Source: JBAZOD01 sp041648955 (lineage in GTDB: Bacteria > Patescibacteriota > Patescibacteriia > Patescibacteriales > JAQTRU01). Taken from it: DNA of 6,290 nt. The notes under the pieces were generated by a model, which was not told the DNA's origin, made no database searches, and saw nothing but the letters and a program-made list of their open reading frames with translations. The stretch spans positions 1-6,290 of the forward strand of contig JBAZOD010000058.1 in assembly GCA_041648955.1 (NCBI GenBank). The letters are read 5' to 3'. Shown here in pieces: positions 1-5,074 of this stretch (its first letter is position 1; the number at the start of each line of letters is the position of its first letter). The translations under genes were made by a program, and so were the position numbers.

Positions 1-1362
1 GGCTTTGCTTCCTTCTCCAATAAAATTCTCACTTCAGAACAAGATTCCAGTTCCTGGATTTATAAAATTCCAATCATCGGTCAAATCAAACATTTAGCTG
101 AGAGCGCTGATAAAAATCTAAAAGGCGAAGATAGGGATAGAATTAATATTCTGCTTCTGGGCATGGGCGGGAAAAATCATGACGGCGGCTATCTTACCGA
201 TACCATCATGCTGGCGAGCATTGAGCCTTCTACCAAAAAAGTCGCTCTGCTTTCTATTCCGCGCGACTTAACCATACCGATGGAGGGAATGGGCTGGAGA
301 AAAATAAATAATGTTAACGCCTTTGCGGAAGCAAAAAATCCTGGAAGCGGGGGTTTGGCAATTTCTCAGGCTCTGGGAGATATTTTAAAAATGCCGATTG
401 ATTATTATGTGCGGATGGATTTTGACGGCTTTGTAAATATTATAGATGAGCTGGGAGGAATAGAAGTTTATGTTGATAATACTTTGGATGATAAAAGCTA
501 TCCTATTCTGGGGATGGAAGACGCCGAAGATTATTATTCAAGATATGAAACTCTCTATATACCAGAAGGCTGGCAGAAACTGGACGGCAGCTTAGCTTTG
601 AAATATGTCCGCTCCCGGCATGCTTATGGGGTTGAAGGATCGGATTTTGCCCGTTCACGCCGGCAGCAAAAAGTAATAGAAGCAGCCAAAGATAAATTCC
701 TTTCAAAGAATGTTCTCTTCCGGCCGACTATAATTACCAACGTCATAGATCAACTCCAAGAGCACATGAGCACCAATTTGAAAATATGGGAAGTAATAAA
801 ACTTTGGAATATGGTAAAAGACGTTTCCAAAGACAGTATTATAAATAAAGTTTTAGATAATAGTTCGAGCGGTCTTTTGATTGACGCCCGCGGTGAAGAC
901 GGCGCTTATATTCTGACTCCGAGAAGCGGTGATTTTTCCGAAATCCAATATCTGACGAACAATATTTTTTCCGATGCGCCAGTACAGGCTAAAGAAAAAG
1001 TGAAAGTTGAAAAAGCGACTGTGGATATAAGAAATGGAACTTGGATAAACGGGCTAGCCAGCATTACGGCTATGGATTTAGAAAAATACGGCTTCAATGT
1101 CAGCCGAGTCGGCAATTGCAGCCAGCAAAATTATCAAAAATCAGTTATATACGATTTAACTTACGGAGAAAAAATGGAGTCTTTATCCGTTCTAAAGGAA
1201 AAAACCGGCGCCAATGTTTCTTTCAATATGCCTCAATGGCTGATTGATGAAATAAAGGCAGAAGTGGCTGATGAAAAAAATCCTGAACAGCCGGATTTCG
1301 TTTTGGTGCTTGGACAAGACGCGGATAAAAATTCTTCCGGAACAAATAATCCGGAGCAATAA
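1..1362 (+). CDS. LCP (LytR-CpsA-Psr) family protein with LytR_C domain, 5'-truncated
   Basis: LCP enzymes are membrane-anchored and act on the outer face, moving polyprenyl-phosphate-linked glycopolymers onto peptidoglycan or other envelope acceptors. The frame is open to the left edge, giving 453 visible residues; the start and the expected membrane anchor lie outside. The ATG at 163 is internal, inside the conserved 'NILLLGMGG' strand, so it is not the start. Numbering the visible fragment from 1, the LCP core covers about residues 45-230. It has TDTIML (66-71), SIPRDL (85-90, with the conserved Arg-Asp), KINNVNAFAE (101-110), YVRSRH (202-207) and DFARSRRQQKVI (215-226), the Arg cluster that contacts the lipid pyrophosphate in the family. 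A LytR_C domain follows at about 340-440 (from 'VDIRNGTWINGLA' to 'VLVLGQD'). The last ~13 residues are polar and probably disordered. The gene is followed after 15 bases by der in the same frame, so co-transcription is likely. Acceptor and polymer cannot be told from sequence. Confidence 0.95.
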   Translation, partial: GFASFSNKILTSEQDSSSWIYKIPIIGQIKHLAESADKNLKGEDRDRINILLLGMGGKNHDGGYLTDTIMLASIEPSTKKVALLSIPRDLTIPMEGMGWRKINNVNAFAEAKNPGSGGLAISQALGDILKMPIDYYVRMDFDGFVNIIDELGGIEVYVDNTLDDKSYPILGMEDAEDYYSRYETLYIPEGWQKLDGSLALKYVRSRHAYGVEGSDFARSRRQQKVIEAAKDKFLSKNVLFRPTIITNVIDQLQEHMSTNLKIWEVIKLWNMVKDVSKDSIINKVLDNSSSGLLIDARGEDGAYILTPRSGDFSEIQYLTNNIFSDAPVQAKEKVKVEKATVDIRNGTWINGLASITAMDLEKYGFNVSRVGNCSQQNYQKSVIYDLTYGEKMESLSVLKEKTGANVSFNMPQWLIDEIKAEVADEKNPEQPDFVLVLGQDADKNSSGTNNPEQ

Positions 1363-1377
1363 AAAAATAATAAAAAT

Positions 1378-2787
1378 ATGAAACATAATAAATATAATCT
1401 GCCCCTGGTTGTTATCTTTGGACGAACCAATGTCGGCAAGTCAACTCTTTTCAATTGCTTGACGGAAAAAAATCAGGCTCTGGTTTCCAATATTGCCGGC
1501 ACAACCCGCGACAGCAATTTGAATGAAGTAGAATGGCGCGGGAAAAAATTCACTCTCGTTGATACGGGCGGCATCATAGACATGAAATATCTGGTCGGCG
1601 AAAAAGATAAAACCGGCAATATTGAAATAAAAGTTCAACAACAGGCTCGCGATTATTTAACGCGAGCTGATTTAATCTTGTTCTTGGTTGATACGCAAAC
1701 AGGTTTATTGCCGACCGACAAGCAAATGGCTTTATTCCTGAAAAAATTTATAAAAAATCCAAAAAAAATTATTCTAACCGCCAACAAGGTGGATAAGAAA
1801 AAACTTGAAGCCGCTACTGCTGAATTCAATAAACTGGGTTTGAAAGAGCCGGTTCCAATTTCTGCCGCTACCGGCGCGGGCACGGGAGACTTGCTTGATA
1901 TTGTCGTCAAAAGAATAAAAACAGTAGAGGAAACACCGGTTGATTTGGAAGAGGAAGAAGCGCCAGAAGAAAAAAATTCTATAAAAGTCTGCTTTATCGG
2001 CAAGCCTAATGTCGGCAAATCCAGCCTCCTGAATTCAATCCTCGGCTACGAAAGAGTAATCGTCAGCCCCGAACCGCATACTACGCGCGAACCGCAAAAT
2101 ACAGAAATAATCTATGAAGATAACACCATAACTCTAGTTGATACCGCCGGCATCAGCAAAAAAGGAACTAAAGGCAAAGGCCTGGAAAAACATGGAATCA
2201 TGAAATCCCTGAAAGCCCTGGAGAGATCCGACATCGCTTTGCTGGTTATAGATATCAATGAAGATATTACCCACCAAGATGCCAAATTAGTTGAAGAAAT
2301 AGTGGAAAGAAAAATCAGCTTGATTATCATCGCTAACAAATGGGATTTGGCAGAAAAAAAAGATACCAAAAAATACACACAATATATTTACGACCACTTC
2401 CCTTTCTGCACTTGGGCGCCGATCCAGTTCACTTCCGCCCTGACTGGAGGAAAAGTAAACAAAATTCTTGATTTGATTTTGGAAATAGATAAAATGAGAA
2501 AAATAAAATTAGGCGATTCCCAGTTAAATAAATTTCTTGTGAAAATCGTAAAAATCCACCGGCCGGCTAAAGCTTCGGGAATTAAAAAACCTCGAATCTA
2601 TGAATTTAAACAGACATCGACCAACCCGCCGAGATTTAGCCTTCGCATCGGCGCGAGAGACACTCTGCATTTTTCCTATATCCGCTTTATTGCCAATCGC
2701 CTGCGGGATAAATTCAGCTTTCTTGGCACGCCGATCACTATTGAAATAGACCAGGAAAGAAGAGTGCATGGGCAGCACGCTGAATAA
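1378..2787 (+). CDS. der: Ribosome biogenesis GTPase Der (EngA)
   Basis: Der has two tandem GTPase domains and a KH-like domain and helps mature the 50S subunit. The 469-residue length fits the family. First G domain: G1 GRTNVGKS (15-22), G2 AGTTRD (40-45), G3 DTGG (62-65), G4 NKVD (136-139), G5 SAA (162-164). An acidic linker spans about 183-199. Second G domain: G1 GKPNVGKS (208-215), G2 region HTTRE (234-238), G3 DTAG (255-258), G4 NKWD (320-323), G5 SAL (353-355). A KH-like domain covers about 376-460, including 'LNKFL', 'PPRFSLRIG', 'SYIRFIANRLRDKFSFLGTPI'. The start is firm: the upstream LCP stop codon is in the same frame and this is the first ATG after it. No Shine-Dalgarno is visible, only an A/T run. 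Two motif departures are visible: Thr for the usual Pro in the first P-loop, and Glu for the usual Asp with His for Gly in the second G2 region. Both nucleotide-binding Lys-Ser pairs are intact, so it should be functional. Confidence 0.97.
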   Translation: MKHNKYNLPLVVIFGRTNVGKSTLFNCLTEKNQALVSNIAGTTRDSNLNEVEWRGKKFTLVDTGGIIDMKYLVGEKDKTGNIEIKVQQQARDYLTRADLILFLVDTQTGLLPTDKQMALFLKKFIKNPKKIILTANKVDKKKLEAATAEFNKLGLKEPVPISAATGAGTGDLLDIVVKRIKTVEETPVDLEEEEAPEEKNSIKVCFIGKPNVGKSSLLNSILGYERVIVSPEPHTTREPQNTEIIYEDNTITLVDTAGISKKGTKGKGLEKHGIMKSLKALERSDIALLVIDINEDITHQDAKLVEEIVERKISLIIIANKWDLAEKKDTKKYTQYIYDHFPFCTWAPIQFTSALTGGKVNKILDLILEIDKMRKIKLGDSQLNKFLVKIVKIHRPAKASGIKKPRIYEFKQTSTNPPRFSLRIGARDTLHFSYIRFIANRLRDKFSFLGTPITIEIDQERRVHGQHAE

Positions 2788-2895
2788 TTTTATAATTTTC
2801 AATTTTAAATTTTTAAACAATGACTTAATTCATTAATTAATTAATTTAATCATTGAAAATTGTTTAGAAATTAGAAATTGAAAATTGAAAATTTT
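2788..2895. repeat. AT-rich imperfect inverted repeat between der and pth
   Basis: The whole der-pth gap is one imperfect palindrome. The core is CAATGA (2818-2823) facing TCATTG (2850-2855), with arms 2818-2836 and 2837-2855 matching at 15-16 of 19 positions around an ATTAATTAATTAAT centre. Outside it, the left flank (about 2790-2817), read as reverse complement, matches the right flank (about 2863-2893), both of the form TTTAnAAATT...AAATTGAAAATT, after a 7-base insertion (AAAATTG, 2856-2862) on the right. The right arm also holds a short direct repeat of TTGAAAA. It has no coding capacity and no terminator T-tract. It may be a dispersed genomic repeat or miniature mobile element; I cannot test copy number from one window. 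Confidence 0.6.
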
Positions 2896-3471
2896 ATGCA
2901 TATTATCATCGGCTTGGGAAATCCCGGGGAAAAATACAAAAATACTCGCCATAACGCCGGCTTTATGGCCATTGACGCTTTGGCAGAAAAATTGAATCTA
3001 ATTTGGTCAATGAATAAAAAATTCCAAGCGGAAATCTGCCAGTCCGGAGATTTATTTTTGGCAAAGCCGCAAACTTTTATGAATGAATCCGGACGGTCAG
3101 TGCAGGCGATTCTATCTTATTATAAATTATTGCCGAAAAAATTCGGCTTATTGAAAGAAAAAAACTCAAACTTGTCGGAAATTCTCACAATTATTCACGA
3201 TGATCTGGATATACCTCTGGGACAATACAAAATTTCAGTTGATTCAAGAAGCGCCGGCCACAATGGCGTCCAATCAATTATTAATCATCTCAAAACTAAG
3301 AATTTCAGGAGAATCAGAATCGGCATCCGCGCCGAATCAGCCGAAAAAATTCCGGCAGACCTGCCTCGCCGAAATGAAATGGCGGCGGGAAAATTTGTTC
3401 TGCAAAAATTTTCTGAAGAAGAAGTAAAAGCCATCAACAGCGCCATTGAAAAAATAATTCAAGAAAATTAA
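2896..3471 (+). CDS. pth: Peptidyl-tRNA hydrolase
   Basis: Pth cleaves the ester bond of peptidyl-tRNAs that drop off ribosomes, recycling tRNA in the cytoplasm. The product is 191 residues, close to the usual length (E. coli 194). It opens with the family signature 'IIIGLGNPGEKYKNTRHNAGF'. The catalytic set is present: Asn9, His19 (equivalent to E. coli Asn10 and His20), Asn63 in KPQTFMNESG, Asp102 in HDDLDIP (E. coli Asp93), and Asn123 in AGHNG (E. coli Asn114). The Asn63-Asp102 spacing is 39 residues against 25 in E. coli, so about 14 extra residues (around 'KKFGLLKEKNSNLSE') sit before the HDDLD strand. I chose the ATG at 2896 because homologues begin just before this strand. A TTG at 2878 would add six residues, but they are encoded by the AT-rich repeat. 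No Shine-Dalgarno is visible. The gene ends 21 bases before a terminator hairpin, so it is the last gene of its transcript. Confidence 0.95.
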   Translation: MHIIIGLGNPGEKYKNTRHNAGFMAIDALAEKLNLIWSMNKKFQAEICQSGDLFLAKPQTFMNESGRSVQAILSYYKLLPKKFGLLKEKNSNLSEILTIIHDDLDIPLGQYKISVDSRSAGHNGVQSIINHLKTKNFRRIRIGIRAESAEKIPADLPRRNEMAAGKFVLQKFSEEEVKAINSAIEKIIQEN

Positions 3472-3489
3472 TAAATAAAAATATCAAAG

Positions 3490-3634
3490 AAAAAAGACCC
3501 GCTTACAAAAAAGCGGGTCTTTAAATTTAAATAATGTTCAAAATATTGTCTAGAAGCAAGGGCACAAGGCCCAATTTAAGACTACGGGTTAAATCAAGGA
3601 GGGGCGATTTAACCTTCATCGCTCCTAGACAAAA
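3490..3634 (-). ncRNA. Candidate structured small RNA with CCUCCUU hairpin loop (RNA 1, ~145 nt)
   Basis: I do not recognise a known family. Read on the minus strand, a closing helix P1 pairs 3632-3619 with 3559-3546 over 14 bp, including two G-U pairs. These two positions would be A-C mismatches on the plus strand, so the minus strand is favoured. Inside P1 is P2, a perfect 9-bp hairpin (GGUUAAAUC, 3614-3606, with GAUUUAACC, 3595-3587) whose 10-nt loop is GCCCCUCCUU. A 14-nt single-stranded linker follows, then P3, GGGC/GCCC with a 5-nt loop (3572-3560), directly abutting P1. The result is a compact three-way junction. A possible promoter places the 5' end at about 3634, two bases before P1, and the 3' end falls on the T6 of the 3493-3522 hairpin. 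The loop contains the 16S anti-Shine-Dalgarno core, suggesting (inference) pairing with strong mRNA ribosome binding sites. A 30-codon ORF overlaps it (ATG at 3619, stop at 3527). Confidence 0.5.
3493..3522. terminator. Intrinsic terminator, usable from both sides
   Basis: A perfect 12-bp stem pairs AAAGACCCGCTT (3493-3504) with AAGCGGGTCTTT (3511-3522) around the 6-base loop ACAAAA. On the plus strand it lies 21 bases past the pth stop, followed only by TTTAAATTTAA, a weak T-tract. On the minus strand it is followed by six T (positions 3495-3490), then C and TTT, a stronger arrangement. It therefore probably ends pth transcription from the left and the small RNA entering from the right. Confidence 0.82.
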
Positions 3635-3640
3635 TTCTGA

Positions 3641-3670
3641 ATACTATCATCGCTCTTGTTTGTATGGTAA
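3641..3670 (-). promoter_or_regulatory. Possible promoter for RNA 1
   Basis: On the minus strand, TTACCA (3670-3665, 4/6 to TTGACA) is followed after 18 bases by TAGTAT (3646-3641, 4/6 to TATAAT), with an extended -10 TGA immediately upstream (3649-3647). A start about 7 bases on, near 3634, would fall just before helix P1. The match is moderate, and read-through from RNA 2 is an alternative source of this RNA. Confidence 0.35.
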
Positions 3671-3687
3671 AATTATTTTGAATAAAT

Positions 3688-3741
3688 AAAAAAGCTACTA
3701 GCCTGTCCGAAAATTTCCCAAGAAATATTTTAGCTAATAGC
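3688..3741 (-). terminator. Intrinsic terminator of RNA 2 (minus strand)
   Basis: On the minus strand GCUAUUAGC (3741-3733) pairs over 9 bp with GCUAGUAGC (3702-3694), including one U-G pair. An inner stem pairs AAAAUAUUUC (3731-3722) with GAAAUUUU (3717-3710), one A bulged, loop UUGG. Six T follow (3693-3688), then ATTTATT. On the plus strand the U-G becomes a C-A mismatch and no T-tract follows, so this is directional. Confidence 0.75.
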
Positions 3742-3885
3742 CTTCGATTTACTGCTTGCTTATGGAGAATTTGTTAATCCATAAATGCCAAGGAGGATAG
3801 TCATCTAAGAATTAACGCCCCGAAGCAAGCAGTAAACTGAAAACTATTTTCTATTTTAGCCAGCTCGCGTTAACAGGCAATTTGA
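3688..3885 (-). ncRNA. Candidate structured RNA, possibly 6S-like, containing CCUCCUU (RNA 2, ~198 nt)
   Basis: This is bounded by a near-consensus minus-strand promoter (predicted start near 3885) and a hairpin plus T6 (3688-3741). Three nested helices are visible. The outer is GCCUGU (3878-3873) with ACAGGC (3706-3701). The middle is GCUAAAAUAG (3860-3851, AA bulge) with CUAUUAGC (3740-3733). The inner is a perfect 14-bp helix, 3836-3823 with 3761-3748. Between middle and inner helices is a bubble of 14 nt on the 5' side and 7 nt on the 3' side. A rod with a central bubble and ~200 nt length resembles 6S RNA, which binds RNA polymerase as a promoter mimic; this is inference. The apical part holds CCUCCUU (3796-3790) and two competing pairings: GUUAAU/AUUAAC (3816-3811 with 3778-3773) and UUAUGGA/UCCAUAA (3784-3778 with 3766-3760). 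The middle and outer helices exclude the terminator hairpin. I saw no tmRNA, RNase P or SRP RNA signature. Confidence 0.6.
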
Positions 3886-3910
3886 TTTATTATCTTAGCA
3901 TATTTATATT
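3882..3910 (+). promoter_or_regulatory. Likely promoter for dprA-folC
   Basis: TTGATT (3882-3887, 4/6 to TTGACA), a 17-base spacer and TATATT (3905-3910, 5/6 to TATAAT) face dprA. Predicted start is near 3917, giving a leader of about 44 bases. It interleaves with the minus-strand ncRNA promoter, so polymerase cannot occupy both at once. Confidence 0.45.
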
Positions 3911-3919
3911 TTTTGTCAA
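3892..3919 (-). promoter_or_regulatory. Strong promoter for RNA 2
   Basis: On the minus strand a perfect TTGACA (3919-3914) is followed after 16 bases by TAAGAT (3897-3892), preceded by an extended -10 TGC (3900-3898). The spacer is A/T-rich. Predicted transcription start is near 3885. This is the best promoter match I see in the window and it points away from dprA, where the minus strand has no protein gene. Confidence 0.65.
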
Positions 3920-3948
3920 CCCCGCGCCAAAGCAAGCTTAGCGCAGGG
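3920..3948 (+). other. GC-rich hairpin in the dprA leader
   Basis: CCC-C-GCGC (3920-3927) can pair with GCGC-A-GGG (3941-3948), seven base pairs with one C-A mismatch and a 13-base loop. A second GGGC-AA-GCCC motif lies at 3946-3955, too tight to close fully. The patch is unusually GC-rich between AT-rich flanks and ends six bases before the dprA ATG. It would lie in the 5' leader if the promoter at 3882-3910 is used and might limit translation; this is speculative. Confidence 0.25.
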
Positions 3949-3960
3949 CAAGCCCCAATT

Positions 3961-5064
3961 ATGGAAAATCTTAAATATTGGGTGGCTCTGAATAATTTTC
4001 CAAAATTCGGGCCGATCCGCTTCAAAAAATTATTAGGGCATTTTTTTCCAAAAGACAAAACTCTGAAAAACGCTTTTACAGCCAAATCCTTGGAACTAGC
4101 AGAGGCCGGAATTGAAGCCAATATCGCTGAAGAATTTATTGCCGCCAGAAACAATATAAACCCGGAAGAGCTTGTCGCCAAATTGGAAAAAGAAAATATA
4201 AAAATTCTGACTATTGTTGATGAAATTTATCCCAAGCTTCTCGCGGAAATTTATAATCCGCCCGCCCTTCTCTATTATCGAGGCGTCCTTGATCTGCAAG
4301 ATGATTTTTCTCTGGCAATTGTCGGCACCAGAAAATATACCAGCTACGGCCAGCAGGCAACAGAAAACATAACTAAAGATTTAGTCAGAAACAATATCAC
4401 CATCATCAGCGGATTAGCCCTGGGCATTGATGCCCTTGCTCATCTCGCCACTTTGGAGGCGGGCGGAAAAACCGTCGCGGTTCTCGGTTCGGGACTGGAC
4501 CGGCAAAGCCTTTATCCTTCCCAAAACCGCTATCTGGCCGATAAAATTGTTTCAGCCGGCGGCGCGGTCATTTCCGAATTTCCTCTTGGCACCGCTCCCC
4601 TGAAATACAATTTTCCCCAGCGCAACCGGATTATTTCCGGCTTAAGCTTAGGCACTTTGGTGATAGAAGCAGCGGAAAAATCAGGCGCCCTGATAACCGC
4701 CGCTTATGCCCTGGAGCAAAACCGGGAAGTGTTTGCCATTCCGGGGAATATTTTTTCGCCTGTTTCTGCCGGGCCGAACAAGCTGATCAGAGACGGCGCC
4801 AAACCAGTAGCTTCCGCGCTTGATATAATAGAAGCCCTGAATCTTACCCAGGCCACTGCTTATTTGGACAACAAAAAAGTCCTGCCGGAAACGGAAGAAG
4901 AGAAAAAAATCATCGCCAAATTATCATTTGAGCCTATCCATATTGATGAGCTTGTCCGCCAGACCGGACTTGACACCGCGACCGCAAATAGTACACTGAT
5001 TATTATGGAAATGAAGGGAATGGTAAAAAATCTAGGAGGAATGAACTATATTCTATCAAGATAA
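3961..5064 (+). CDS. dprA: DNA-processing protein DprA
   Basis: DprA binds incoming single-stranded DNA in the cytoplasm during natural transformation and loads RecA on it. The 367-residue product has the usual three parts. An N-terminal helical (SAM/HhH-like) region covers about 1-70. The Rossmann-type core covers about 72-290, with VGTRKYTSYG (121-130), SGLALGIDALAH (150-161), VLGSGLD (174-180), FPQRNRIISGLS (218-229), VIEAAEKSGALITA (234-247) and FAIPGN (258-263). A C-terminal winged-helix domain covers about 305-365. The core motifs are textbook and intact. I chose the ATG at 3961; a frame-open TTG at 3913 would add 16 residues, but it overlaps the promoter region and those residues do not look like family sequence. 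No Shine-Dalgarno precedes the ATG. folC starts 10 bases after the stop, suggesting co-transcription. In CPR-type cells with sparse biosynthesis, DprA fits a role in taking up DNA, but no other competence gene is visible here. Confidence 0.96.
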   Translation: MENLKYWVALNNFPKFGPIRFKKLLGHFFPKDKTLKNAFTAKSLELAEAGIEANIAEEFIAARNNINPEELVAKLEKENIKILTIVDEIYPKLLAEIYNPPALLYYRGVLDLQDDFSLAIVGTRKYTSYGQQATENITKDLVRNNITIISGLALGIDALAHLATLEAGGKTVAVLGSGLDRQSLYPSQNRYLADKIVSAGGAVISEFPLGTAPLKYNFPQRNRIISGLSLGTLVIEAAEKSGALITAAYALEQNREVFAIPGNIFSPVSAGPNKLIRDGAKPVASALDIIEALNLTQATAYLDNKKVLPETEEEKKIIAKLSFEPIHIDELVRQTGLDTATANSTLIIMEMKGMVKNLGGMNYILSR

Positions 5065-5074
5065 TTCCTAAATT

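Noticed and set aside
1335..1356. TCCGGA...TCCGGA hairpin at the end of the LCP gene
   Set aside because: Only six pairs, inside coding sequence, with no T-tract on the plus strand; unlikely to be a terminator before der.
163..1362. LCP gene starting at the ATG at 163
   Set aside because: The frame is open back to position 1 and the ATG lies inside the conserved LCP strand 'NILLLGMGG', so this is an internal Met of a 5'-truncated gene.
1653..2018. Minus-strand open frames overlapping der, dprA and folC
   Set aside because: They lie antisense to well-conserved genes, show no recognisable motifs and are low-complexity translations of the opposite strand.
3587..3628. Plus-strand riboswitch-like alternative pairing GGGGCGAT/ATCGCTCC
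   Set aside because: It competes with the perfect 9-bp P2 hairpin and uses a plus-strand G-U, while the long P1 helix and both terminators favour the minus strand; the nearest plus gene is over 300 bases away.
3748..3836. Integron attC-like or IS200/IS605-type terminal hairpin
   Set aside because: No integrase or TnpA gene is present, and flanking promoter and terminator plus wobble pairs fit an RNA gene better.
3472..3960. tmRNA, RNase P RNA, SRP RNA, tRNA or T-box leader
   Set aside because: No GGTTCGAATCC-type T-arm, CCA end, P4 or SRP-loop signatures, and no T-box sequence were seen on either strand.
5034..5039. AGGAGG near the end of dprA as ribosome site for folC
   Set aside because: It lies 35 bases before the folC ATG, far beyond working spacing, and encodes Leu-Gly-Gly of DprA.
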